Shown here: positions 1 to 5,881 of the stretch, piece by piece | Position numbering within the stretch: the first letter of the stretch is position 1 | Layout of the letters: each line of letters starts with the position of its first letter | DNA from: Hyphomicrobiales bacterium | GTDB taxonomy: Bacteria; Pseudomonadota; Alphaproteobacteria; Rhizobiales; JAJFHB01 | Direction: 5' to 3' | Assembly (NCBI GenBank): GCA_021775795.1 | Contig: JAJFHB010000180.1 | Span: 1-5,881 of the forward strand | DNA length: 5,881 bases | The notes under the pieces: generated by a model | The model's database searches: none | What the model was told of the DNA's origin: nothing | The model's input: only the letters and a program-made list of their open reading frames with translations | Translations under genes and position numbers: made by a program

Positions 1-1159
1 ACGCGTATTGCGTGACGGTGAAGGCCAACATCAGGTTCACAAGGACGATACCGGCTGCAAGCCCGGGCCCAATCAGATCATTCGTCAGGATGCCCGTTGC
101 GGCGAGCGCTGCGACCAGAGCCCAAACGAAGATCAACACCCAGGCAGACATCGCGACCTGCGCGCGGATCACGCCTCGGCGCGAGAGCATCAGGACAAAC
201 AGCAATCCAAAAAACGATCCCGCAAGAATTGACATGCGGGCGATGCCCGCTGCGATTATTGGGTCCGTGTAGCCAAAGCCAATGAGACCGACACCGGCGA
301 TCAGCAGCAACAGCACCGGATAGCCGGCAACAGGCATACGCTTGCGAAGCTCCACAAACGTATAAAGACAGCCAAACAGGCTGAAAGCCATGGCGGTCTC
401 GACAAAGCCCCGAATTTTAAAGGAGATCGCCGTTGTTACATCCAGAAGGATCGGCAGATATCCAAATTCAATGGCAAGGAAAGAGACGCCGGTCCAGGCA
501 AACAGCGCTGCAAACGGGAACATGAGCTTGCGGCGGATGTTGAAGAGGCTCGAAATATAAATCGCCACCAGGATCGCGATGCCCAACAGCAGGCCGTGAA
601 AGAAGGATACCTGCTGGCGTTGCGTGTCGAACGCATCTCCCTGCCATAGCATCAGGTTCTCGGGCCAGGCACCTGTCACCTCCAGGGCATAGGTAATCGT
701 CTGGCTTGGCGGAATGCGGAATGAAAATCCATCTGCAGTGTTGAGCGATTCAGGTGTTGGTGGAAGGCCCGGCGATGCCTGCGCATCTACCAGTATTCTG
801 GTGCCAAATTCAGGCCATATGACACCGGACCCGACAAAACTGCGGTGCTGAGCGACCACCACATAATCAAGCGGGATTGGACTGGAGTTTCGGATGGAGA
901 AAACCATCCAGCGGTAAATCGGACCCTGGGAACGGGCAGAAAGCCTGATGTGAGATACGGCACCGCTTGCATCAGGGGCGGTCTCCACATCGGTTTCGTT
1001 GGTGGTCGTTTCGACCCGTTCGGCGATGGCACTGATATCGATATTTGCTGAATCAAAGGGCGCGGCCATGATGTCGCGCGCGCGTGCATCATCCGCCCCT
1101 TGCACGAAGAAGAGGCTGAGAATTCCGAACAGCACGGCTAGCGCGCGAAACGGTGACAC
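1..1159 (-). CDS. 7TMR-DISM membrane sensor, N-terminal part (C-terminus beyond window edge)
   Basis: This is an open frame of 386 codons that runs off the left edge. The GTG start at 1159 is chosen because GAGGAG lies 6 nt upstream. Residues 1-27 form a signal peptide with a probable ARA cleavage site. Residues about 30-180 are a periplasmic beta-rich domain of the 7TMR-DISMED2 kind, with motifs such as YRWMVFSIRNSS and GSGVIWPEF. Seven hydrophobic helices follow at about 187-206, 213-234, 251-270, 277-295, 303-325, 334-354 and 364-383, matching the 7TMR-DISM membrane domain (note HGLLLGI at the first helix). Proteins of this family sense an extracytoplasmic ligand and signal to a cytoplasmic output domain. 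From memory, the N-terminus most resembles alphaproteobacterial sensors ending in EAL (c-di-GMP phosphodiesterase) domains. The output domain is not visible, so GGDEF or kinase outputs remain possible. The ligand is unknown. Confidence 0.82.
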   Translation of the reverse strand, partial: MSPFRALAVLFGILSLFFVQGADDARARDIMAAPFDSANIDISAIAERVETTTNETDVETAPDASGAVSHIRLSARSQGPIYRWMVFSIRNSSPIPLDYVVVAQHRSFVGSGVIWPEFGTRILVDAQASPGLPPTPESLNTADGFSFRIPPSQTITYALEVTGAWPENLMLWQGDAFDTQRQQVSFFHGLLLGIAILVAIYISSLFNIRRKLMFPFAALFAWTGVSFLAIEFGYLPILLDVTTAISFKIRGFVETAMAFSLFGCLYTFVELRKRMPVAGYPVLLLLIAGVGLIGFGYTDPIIAAGIARMSILAGSFFGLLFVLMLSRRGVIRAQVAMSAWVLIFVWALVAALAATGILTNDLIGPGLAAGIVLVNLMLAFTVTQYA

Positions 1160-1176
1160 CGATAACTCCTCGCCAG

Positions 1177-1207
1177 TACCAGGACGCCTAAGCGTAGACC
1201 CCTGGTA
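1177..1207 (-). promoter_or_regulatory. Nested hairpin in the leader of the DISM sensor gene
   Basis: A perfect 7-bp inverted repeat (TACCAGG at 1177-1183 and CCTGGTA at 1201-1207) encloses a second 4-bp stem (1184-1187 with 1192-1195, loop CTAA) and a 5-nt bulge. In the minus-strand transcript the structure ends only a few bases before the GAGGAG ribosome binding site of the sensor gene. It could affect translation initiation, or the dyad could be a protein-binding site. It has no U-tract, so it is not an intrinsic terminator. Function is inferred only. Confidence 0.35.
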
Positions 1208-1248
1208 TACCCCCTCATTCAATCACTTGGTACAGTCCGCTTTAGCGG

Positions 1249-1277
1249 AATACAAGGCCTCCTCCATCTTATGGCAA
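1249..1277 (-). promoter_or_regulatory. Possible sigma-70-type promoter for the DISM sensor gene
   Basis: On the minus strand, TTGCCA (1272-1277, 5 of 6 matches to TTGACA) is separated by 17 nt from TGTATT (1249-1254, 4 of 6 matches to TATAAT). The predicted start would lie near 1242, giving a leader of about 80 nt before the GTG at 1159. It sits in the 149-nt gap after the GNAT gene, the widest gap in the window and a natural place for a new promoter. A match this good occurs by chance fairly often. The gap otherwise holds a 5-bp hairpin (1236-1249) with no U-tract, and no terminator for the upstream genes. Confidence 0.28.
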
Positions 1278-1308
1278 ACGTCGTGAACGCGGGACCGTAA
1301 ATCCAGCA

Positions 1309-1896
1309 CTAAGGCAACAGATCGTCCGATAGCAATGCAAACAGAATATGGTCCTGCCACTGGCCATTTATCTTGAGATACTGGCGGGCATACCCCTCTT
1401 CGGAAAAGCCGCATTTTCGAAGCAATCCGATCGATGCGGCATTGGAGGGCAGGCAGGCCGCCTCCAACCGATGCAAGCCCAGCTGATCAAAAATAAAGGG
1501 TGTGATTGTTGCTACCGCATCGCTCATCAGGCCGCGTCTCGAAAACGGCTGACCCACCCAATATCCCAGTGAAATGGCCTGGGCGACACCGCGCCTGACG
1601 TTCGACAAAGTCAGACCGCCTACCAAACGGGCGGTTTCACTTTCGTAGGCGAAGAACGGATAGGCCCTGTCTTCGCGCACATCCTGGTGATACCGTCGGA
1701 TACGGCGGCGGAATGCGCCTTTTGTCAGATCATCGCGCGGCCACGTAGGCTCCCAGGGAACAAGGAACTCGCGACTTTCTTCCCGCAAATCCGACCATTG
1801 CCGGAAATCTGACAGCTGCGGCACTTTCAAGGTCACTTCGCGACCATACAACACCAATCCACTGTCTATGGACGGTACACTTCTTAGAAAGACCAT
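1309..1896 (-). CDS. GNAT-family N-acetyltransferase, RimJ/RimL-like
   Basis: The product is 195 aa from the ATG at 1896. It is a cytoplasmic acetyl-CoA-dependent acetyltransferase of the RimJ/RimL branch, whose known members acetylate N-termini of ribosomal proteins; the substrate here is not determinable. The whole protein is one GNAT fold. The motif A region reads LGYWVGQPFSRRGLMSDAV, with the RRGLMS loop expected to hold the acetyl-CoA pyrophosphate. Motif B follows as LHRLEAACLPSNAASIGLLRKCGF, split here as HRLEAACLPSNAAS then IGLLRKCGF. PWEPTWP near the N-terminus is typical of the subgroup. An in-frame GTG at 1908 would add four residues (199 aa). Neither start has a strong ribosome binding site; I prefer the ATG because relatives begin with a short M-x-F-x-R stretch. 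It lies 24 nt (12 nt with the GTG) after the M16 stop codon, so it is probably co-transcribed with M16 and thrC. Confidence 0.88.
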   Translation of the reverse strand: MVFLRSVPSIDSGLVLYGREVTLKVPQLSDFRQWSDLREESREFLVPWEPTWPRDDLTKGAFRRRIRRYHQDVREDRAYPFFAYESETARLVGGLTLSNVRRGVAQAISLGYWVGQPFSRRGLMSDAVATITPFIFDQLGLHRLEAACLPSNAASIGLLRKCGFSEEGYARQYLKINGQWQDHILFALLSDDLLP

Positions 1897-1920
1897 TGGA
1901 CCAAACACGACTTTTGAACT

Positions 1921-3180
1921 TCAGGCGAATTGTGCCGCGATACGATCATAAGATGCAACATTATTGATGTTACCAACAGCACTGTATGTAAGGGTGCCGC
2001 CACTCAACAGTTCGCCGGCAAGATCTGAGACTGCAGCCCGGTCGACCGCTTCGACTCGCGCCGTCACCTCATCAATGGGCACAATGCGATCGAAAGCAAG
2101 TAGCTGACGTGCCAGTTGATCCGCCCGCATGGCGGAGCTTTCCAGTCCCATGAGCAAGCCGGCCTTGAGCTGAGCCCGGGCACGGTCAACTTCATCTTCG
2201 CGCACATTTTCAGCGAAATGGGCAAGTTCTCCCGTCAAAACGGCTGTTAGTTCTTCTGTCAGTTCCGGGCTGGTGGCGGCGTAAACGCCAAACATGCCTG
2301 TGTCGACGAAGCATGAAGAAAAACTGCCGATGGAGTAGCAAAGCCCTCGCTTTTCCCTGACTTCCTGAAAGAGCCGGGACGACATCCCGCCTCCCAGCGC
2401 GCTGGAAAGTACCTGCAATGCGTAAAATTTATCAGCCGTGTAACCAGGCGCCTCTACCGCGAGAACCAGGTGCGTCTGCTCCAGCGGCCGTTCAGCAAAT
2501 GCATGGCCTCCACCATAGTTGCCGGCCAGCCACTGCGGCGCGTTTGAGGGTTTGAGCGCCCCAAACTTCTCCGCAGCAATTGCAACAAAGCTGTCGTGAT
2601 CAAGCGCTCCCGCAGCGCTCAGCACCATTGCCGGGCCGCCGTAATGTCGATCTCTGTATTCCGCAACACAGCCGGCGGTGATACTGCTCACGGAGGCGGA
2701 TGTGCCCAGAATTGAGCGACCGAGCGGCTGCTCGGGATAGGCCAGTTCCTGGGCCATTTCGAAAACAAGATCGTCGGGCGCGTCGAGTGCGGCGCCAATT
2801 TCCTGAATAATGACCTGCCGTTCGCGCTCCAACTCAGAGGGATCGAACACCGGGTCCAGCAAGATGTCAGACAAAAGATCCAACGCCAGAGCAACGTCTT
2901 CCTTCAGCACCCGGGCAAAGTATCCCGTCGTTTCCATCCCGGTTGCAGCGTTCATATCTCCGCCTACCGCTTCTATTTCTTCAGCGATGGCCTGGGCGCT
3001 ACGCCGCCGGGTTCCCTTAAAGGCCAGATGCTCCAGCATATGAGATATGCCGTGCTGGCTGTGTTCTTCACTTCGGGCGCCAGCGTTGACCCAGACACCG
3101 ATTGAAGCTGTATGGAGGTGCGGCATCTCATGGGTGATCACCCGCATGCCATTATCAAGACTGCTTACTCTGACGGACAT
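1921..3180 (-). CDS. M16-family zinc metallopeptidase (mitochondrial processing peptidase-like)
   Basis: The product is 419 aa, the usual length for the single-unit bacterial M16B peptidases related to the beta subunit of mitochondrial processing peptidase. The N-terminal half carries the inverted zinc motif HMLEH (H47, E50, H51) and the distal zinc ligand E127 in VIIQEIGA, the spacing expected for HxxEH-x75-E. The C-terminal half carries REKRGLCY (about 275-282), giving the Arg and Tyr thought to bind substrate. The enzyme therefore looks complete and active. There is no signal peptide, so it should be cytoplasmic. Its likely role is degrading or processing peptides; the natural substrate is unknown. 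The ATG at 3180 is preceded by GGAGAG, which overlaps the TAG stop of thrC 8 nt upstream, so translation is probably coupled to thrC. Alphaproteobacterial genomes commonly place this gene after thrC; the functional link is not explained. Confidence 0.95.
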   Translation of the reverse strand: MSVRVSSLDNGMRVITHEMPHLHTASIGVWVNAGARSEEHSQHGISHMLEHLAFKGTRRRSAQAIAEEIEAVGGDMNAATGMETTGYFARVLKEDVALALDLLSDILLDPVFDPSELERERQVIIQEIGAALDAPDDLVFEMAQELAYPEQPLGRSILGTSASVSSITAGCVAEYRDRHYGGPAMVLSAAGALDHDSFVAIAAEKFGALKPSNAPQWLAGNYGGGHAFAERPLEQTHLVLAVEAPGYTADKFYALQVLSSALGGGMSSRLFQEVREKRGLCYSIGSFSSCFVDTGMFGVYAATSPELTEELTAVLTGELAHFAENVREDEVDRARAQLKAGLLMGLESSAMRADQLARQLLAFDRIVPIDEVTARVEAVDRAAVSDLAGELLSGGTLTYSAVGNINNVASYDRIAAQFA

Positions 3181-3191
3181 AAACTCTCCTA
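3181..3191 (-). promoter_or_regulatory. Ribosome binding site of the M16 gene overlapping the thrC stop codon
   Basis: In the minus-strand transcript the thrC stop TAG runs directly into GAGAGTTT and then the M16 ATG, so TAGGAGAG serves as both stop and Shine-Dalgarno region. Ribosomes ending thrC would arrive on the M16 initiation site, which supports translational coupling of the two genes. Confidence 0.75.
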
Positions 3192-4583
3192 GGCCATCGG
3201 TGACTTTGAGACAATGTGAGCCTGCACCGCGGCAAGCGAATTTGGCAGCACATCATAACGTTCTTCACGTTCAAAAAGATCTGACAGATGAGGCGGCAGC
3301 TCAGCCTGGCGGCCACAGGCGCGTGTCACAGCATCGTTGAACTTTGCCGGGTGCGCCGTCGACAGGCAGACGACAGGCGTAGCAGATGGTTCGACTTTGC
3401 GCGCGGCCGCCACGCCGACAGCGGTGTGTGGGTCTATGAGCATGCCGGTTTCGGACAGCGTGCGCTTGATCTCTCCGAGGGTTTCGGCTTCATCCGTGCG
3501 GCTGGCGTCGAAATCATCATGAATGGCTGCATGGGCAGCGTTTGAAAGCGCAAACCCGCCCTGCGTTGCGAGATCGGACATAAGATCCGAGATCTTCGCA
3601 CCATCCCGGCCATGGCCTTCGTAAAGCACGCGCTCGAAGTTGCTTGAAATCTGAATGTCCATGCTCGGGCTCATGGTCGCCATGACGTCGCCAAGGTCGT
3701 AACGGCCGGTCGCCAGCACCCGGGCGAGAATGTCATTCACGTTGGTCGCGATCATCAGCCGGTCAACCGGCAGCCCCATGCGTTTTGCCGCATAGCCCGC
3801 GTAAATATCGCCGAAGTTACCCGTCGGCACAGCGAAACTGACAGCTCTTGACGGTGAGCCCAGGGCGACCGCGGCCGTAAAGTAGTAGACAATCTGAGCC
3901 ATAACACGCGCCCAGTTGATCGAGTTCACGCCGCCGAGGTTCATGCGGTCCCGGAATTCCAGGTCGTTGAAAAGCGCCTTAACAATTGTCTGACAGTCAT
4001 CAAACGTGCCTTCGATCGCGATGTTATGCACACGCCCATCAAGCACCGTTGTCATCTGGCGGCGCTGCGCCTCACTCACCCTGCCCTTTGGGTGAAGTAT
4101 GAACAGATCCGTTGCCTCGCGGCCCCGAAATCCTTCTACCGCTGCAGCACCCGTATCGCCAGACGTTGCACCAATGATTGTTGCGCGCTGCCCGCGGCGC
4201 TGAAGCTCATAGTCCATCATTCGGGACAGGAGCTGCATCGCCACATCCTTGAACGCCAGCGTCGGGCCATGAAACAGCTCCAGCAACCAGATGTTGGGAG
4301 CAAGCTGTTGCAGTGGCGTAACCGCTGGATGGACAAACGTCGCATAGGCATCATGTACCATGGCCGCCAGATCATCACGCGGGATGGCGGCGCCAATAAA
4401 CGGTGTGATGACACGGATCGCCTGCTCGGCATAGGAGAGCCCTGCGAGACTTGCGATGTCGTCGCGAGAAAGTGTTGGCCATGACTGCGGCACATAGAGA
4501 CCGCCATCGCGCGCCAGCCCAGCAAGAAGCACGTCTTCAAAGCCGAGCAAGGGTGCCGTCCCGCGGGTCGATTCATACTTCAC
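3189..4583 (-). CDS. thrC: Threonine synthase
   Basis: The product is 464 aa, normal for the bacterial (class II-like) threonine synthase. It is a cytoplasmic PLP enzyme that converts O-phospho-L-homoserine and water to L-threonine and phosphate, the last step of threonine synthesis. The N-terminus MKYESTRG, then DGGLYVP, is typical of the family. The PLP Schiff-base lysine is K112 in LAFKDVAM; the phosphate loops are TSGDTG (140-145) and TGNFGD (254-259). Other conserved stretches are SINWARVMAQ (221-230), SMDIQISSNFERVLYE (307-322) and DPHTAVG (384-390). No key residue is missing. The start is GTG at 4583, with GGAG 7 nt upstream, and the start agrees with the family N-terminus. SURF1 ends 63 nt upstream and the M16 peptidase begins 8 nt downstream. 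thrA and thrB are not in this window. Confidence 0.97.
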   Translation of the reverse strand: MKYESTRGTAPLLGFEDVLLAGLARDGGLYVPQSWPTLSRDDIASLAGLSYAEQAIRVITPFIGAAIPRDDLAAMVHDAYATFVHPAVTPLQQLAPNIWLLELFHGPTLAFKDVAMQLLSRMMDYELQRRGQRATIIGATSGDTGAAAVEGFRGREATDLFILHPKGRVSEAQRRQMTTVLDGRVHNIAIEGTFDDCQTIVKALFNDLEFRDRMNLGGVNSINWARVMAQIVYYFTAAVALGSPSRAVSFAVPTGNFGDIYAGYAAKRMGLPVDRLMIATNVNDILARVLATGRYDLGDVMATMSPSMDIQISSNFERVLYEGHGRDGAKISDLMSDLATQGGFALSNAAHAAIHDDFDASRTDEAETLGEIKRTLSETGMLIDPHTAVGVAAARKVEPSATPVVCLSTAHPAKFNDAVTRACGRQAELPPHLSDLFEREERYDVLPNSLAAVQAHIVSKSPMA

Positions 4584-4622
4584 AGGCAGTCTCCAGTTCG
4601 CTGTGTAAAAAGCCGGCTACGC

Positions 4623-4650
4623 TTTAGATCGTTTCGGGCATGCGGTTCAA
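4623..4650 (-). promoter_or_regulatory. Weak candidate promoter upstream of thrC
   Basis: On the minus strand, TTGAAC (4645-4650) overlaps the SURF1 stop codon and is followed after 16 nt by TCTAAA (4623-4628); each hexamer matches the sigma-70 consensus at 4 of 6 positions. It would start transcription near 4616, giving a leader of about 33 nt. The 63-nt gap also contains a run of five T after GCCGGC (minus strand), flanked by a weak 5-bp AAAGC/GCTTT stem, which is too weak to call a terminator. Read-through from SURF1 is equally plausible. Confidence 0.22.
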
Positions 4651-5357
4651 GCCCTCATCCGCGTCCACACCATTCCCAGGTAGACAGCCAACAGGGTTGC
4701 AGCGAGGCCAAACCAGGTCAGAGCATATTCCATATGGCGGTTTGACAGTGATGACGCCTGCAGCGGCGCTGGCACTAACTGTGCGTCTGATCCTGTCGGC
4801 CCAAGGGCCTCAACAAGAAACGGCGCGAGTGCACCGTCTATTCCCTCTCCCATTGCGGCCTGGTCGCGCCAGAACCACTGGTTCGTTTCGACATCATTGT
4901 CGGGGACGAACCAACCCTGCATGCCATCGTGGCGGACCTGGGCAGCAAACACGGTGGAATTCTCCAGGGTGGTATCCGGCCGGTCAACCGCTTGCTTGTA
5001 GGCTTCGGGAACACCACCGCGGTCAACAAGGACCCACATACCGTCCTGCCGCAGAGGTGTGATGATCCTCCAAACCGCCTTCCCCTCGAGAATGTCATAG
5101 AGGTGACGTTCGTGTCCGTGGTCAAATTCACCGTTGAGGGTCACTCTCAAGAAACGGATGTCCTCGCCGTTCTCGAACAGCTGTACAGCTTTTTGCAGTG
5201 AGACCGGCTCAACTTCCGCCCGGGCAGCAATTTGCGCCAGCAGACCTTCTTTCCACTCCAGACGTTGAAGCTGCCAAAAGCCCAAAGAGAGCAGAAACAC
5301 AAATGCGGCTGTTGCAGCAATTGAGAGAACCACAAAACTGCGCCGGAAACCGTTCAC
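4647..5357 (-). CDS. SURF1-family cytochrome oxidase assembly protein
   Basis: The product is 236 aa, the usual SURF1 length. SURF1 is an inner-membrane protein needed for assembly of haem a-containing oxidases; in alphaproteobacteria it is reported to bind haem a and help load it into subunit I. The topology is the standard hairpin: an N-terminal membrane helix (about 8-27) running into the signature GFWQLQRLEWK (26-36), a large periplasmic domain, and a C-terminal helix (about 211-231) starting in NRHMEYALTWFGLA (206-219). This second signature carries the conserved His (H208) implicated in haem binding. Residues 112-117 read DRGGVP where relatives often have RGWVP, a small variation. The GTG start at 5357 overlaps the TGA stop of the DUF983 gene (GTGA), and there is no well-placed ribosome binding site, so translation is probably coupled to that gene. 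Confidence 0.95.
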   Translation of the reverse strand: MNGFRRSFVVLSIAATAAFVFLLSLGFWQLQRLEWKEGLLAQIAARAEVEPVSLQKAVQLFENGEDIRFLRVTLNGEFDHGHERHLYDILEGKAVWRIITPLRQDGMWVLVDRGGVPEAYKQAVDRPDTTLENSTVFAAQVRHDGMQGWFVPDNDVETNQWFWRDQAAMGEGIDGALAPFLVEALGPTGSDAQLVPAPLQASSLSNRHMEYALTWFGLAATLLAVYLGMVWTRMRA

Positions 5358-5734
5358 GGGCGATCAATGCGTCCTTCTTGCGCCTCCTGAGAATATTGCT
5401 GGCAAACAAGGATGCCCTTGGCGGGGCGCAACAACAAAAGCGGCAATCCGACTGCAAGTGGCAACCACATGATGGCATGCAGCCAGTACGGCGGTTGATA
5501 TGAAATCTCAACCACCAGCGCCAGACCAACAACAATGAACCCGACAATCAGAATGATGAATACTGCGGGGCCATCGCCGGCGTCGGCAAATGAATAATCA
5601 AGATCGCAGGAAGAACAGCTTTTTGCGGTACCCAGATAGCCGTTAAAAAGCGGGCCCCTTCCGCAGCGCGGACAGCGCCCCCTCACACCTGCCGATATCG
5701 GGGATATGGCTGCGTAGTAAGGTTGACGATCCAC
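5354..5734 (-). CDS. DUF983 zinc-ribbon membrane protein
   Basis: The product is 126 aa (127 from the GTG one codon earlier). A short N-terminal cytoplasmic region carries two CxxC pairs, CPRCGRGPLF and CSSCDLDYS, with cysteines at about 22, 25, 41 and 44 (numbered from the upstream GTG), expected to bind one zinc. The conserved DAGDGPA stretch leads into two membrane helices at about 58-80 and 84-103, ending in RPAKG. This is the full DUF983 architecture. No biochemical function is established. Its place between ctaE and SURF1 recurs in alphaproteobacteria and suggests a part in oxidase assembly or copper/haem delivery, which is inference. Two GTG codons stand in tandem (5737 and 5734). AGGAG lies 3 nt before the first and 6 nt before the second, so the second is the better start. 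Confidence 0.9.
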   Translation of the reverse strand: MDRQPYYAAISPISAGVRGRCPRCGRGPLFNGYLGTAKSCSSCDLDYSFADAGDGPAVFIILIVGFIVVGLALVVEISYQPPYWLHAIMWLPLAVGLPLLLLRPAKGILVCQQYSQEAQEGRIDRP

Positions 5735-5749
5735 CACGAACTCCTGCCC

Positions 5750-5784
5750 AAAATGCAGCGGCCGCCCCGAGGGACGGCCGTCGC
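5750..5784 (-). terminator. GC-rich hairpin with short U-run after ctaE (weak terminator or 3'-end structure)
   Basis: In the minus-strand transcript, the arms at 5771-5784 and 5755-5767 form a stem: 3 bp beside the loop, a bulged U, 6 bp (CGGCCG with its complement), an A/C mismatch, then a GU and two GC pairs. An A and four U follow (5750-5753). This resembles an intrinsic terminator with a short U-run. Only about 7 nt separate the U-run from the AGGAG of the DUF983 gene, leaving no room for a new promoter, so complete termination would silence the genes downstream. A partial terminator or an mRNA-stabilising 3' structure for ctaE is more likely. Confidence 0.5.
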
Positions 5785-5797
5785 GGTTGATTTTGGC

Positions 5798-5881
5798 CTA
5801 GTGTGCCGCCGGTGTTCCAGCGCCCCAGACGTAGATACAGGCAAACAGGAAAAGCCATACGACATCAACGAAATGCCAGTA
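5798..5881 (-). CDS. ctaE: Cytochrome c oxidase subunit III, C-terminal end (partial)
   Basis: Only the last 27 codons and the TAG stop are present; the rest of the gene lies beyond the right edge. The residues YWHFVDVVWLFLFACIYVWG are the hallmark last membrane helix of subunit III of the aa3-type haem-copper oxidase, with the conserved WHFVD motif at its start. Subunit III is a seven-helix inner-membrane protein that supports the stability and turnover of the catalytic subunit. The short tail after the helix (AGTPAAH) is unremarkable. The downstream DUF983 and SURF1 genes fit the usual oxidase gene cluster, so I am confident despite the short length. Confidence 0.93.
   Translation of the reverse strand, partial: YWHFVDVVWLFLFACIYVWGAGTPAAH

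Noticed and set aside
1236..1249. A 5-bp hairpin (TCCGC/GCGGA with a 4-nt loop) as a terminator for the GNAT gene
   Set aside because: The stem is short and no U-run follows on either strand; it also overlaps the candidate -10 element.
1223..1414. A 63-codon minus-strand frame spanning the end of the GNAT gene and the following gap
   Set aside because: Most of it overlaps the GNAT gene in another frame, it has no recognisable motif and no ribosome binding site at its start. Its last 14 codons begin at a good ATG but have no upstream Shine-Dalgarno, so I do not call a small gene.
4026..4484. A 152-codon plus-strand open frame
   Set aside because: It lies wholly antisense to thrC, which has intact family motifs throughout. 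The composition (rich in Cys, His, Arg) is typical of an antisense shadow in GC-rich coding sequence.
4590..4625. A possible terminator or attenuator between SURF1 and thrC
   Set aside because: There is a run of five T on the minus strand, but the only stem is 5 bp and AT-rich, and AGCCGGCT is a loop-less palindrome that cannot fold as a hairpin. No threonine/isoleucine-rich leader peptide is visible in the 63-nt gap.
4640..5062. A 140-codon plus-strand open frame
   Set aside because: It is antisense to SURF1, is low in hydrophobic patterning and rich in Arg, Pro and Gly, with no domain resemblance.
1..5881. Mobile elements, CRISPR arrays, tRNA or rRNA genes, or a defence system
   Set aside because: I found no transposase or integrase motif, no regularly spaced repeat, no tRNA-like cloverleaf and no foreign-looking gene; nearly all the sequence is taken up by conserved genes in one direction.

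Overview
The window looks like a stretch of an alphaproteobacterial chromosome of moderately high GC. Every recognisable gene lies on the minus strand, so transcription runs from the right edge (5881) to the left edge (1). The order is the 3' end of ctaE (cytochrome c oxidase subunit III), a DUF983 zinc-ribbon membrane protein, SURF1, threonine synthase (thrC), an M16 metallopeptidase, a RimJ-type GNAT acetyltransferase, and the N-terminal part of a 7TMR-DISM sensor. This order, and the close resemblance of ThrC and the M16 protein to alphaproteobacterial forms, suggest the class. I cannot name the genus from sequence alone; a Caulobacterales/Hyphomonadaceae- or Rhizobiales-like relative is plausible.

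Right part (4647-5881): three genes tied to the aa3-type cytochrome oxidase. The last 27 codons of ctaE are followed by a GC-rich hairpin, then the DUF983 gene, whose stop codon overlaps the SURF1 start by 4 nt (GTGA). SURF1 is a haem-a/oxidase assembly factor. DUF983 has no established function, but its position suggests an oxidase-linked role.

Middle part (1309-4583): thrC begins with GTG behind a good ribosome binding site. The M16 peptidase follows 8 nt after thrC, and its ribosome binding site overlaps the thrC stop codon. The GNAT gene follows within 24 nt of the M16 stop codon. These three read as one translationally coupled unit. The peptidase keeps the zinc site (HxxEH and a distal Glu) and the C-terminal Arg/Tyr pair, so it should be catalytically active.

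Left part (1-1308): a 149-nt gap holds a possible promoter and a nested hairpin. It leads into a GTG-started sensor gene with a signal peptide, a periplasmic DISMED2-like domain and seven membrane segments, which is cut off by the window edge before its output domain. By resemblance that output is probably c-di-GMP related (EAL and/or GGDEF), but it is not visible here.

I see no mobile element, CRISPR array, tRNA, rRNA or phage gene. No gap without a gene exceeds 150 nt. This is largely conserved housekeeping sequence and I found no clear novel system. The points worth a second look are small leader/terminator structures, unusual start-codon use, and two conserved neighbours of unknown role (DUF983 and the M16-GNAT pair).
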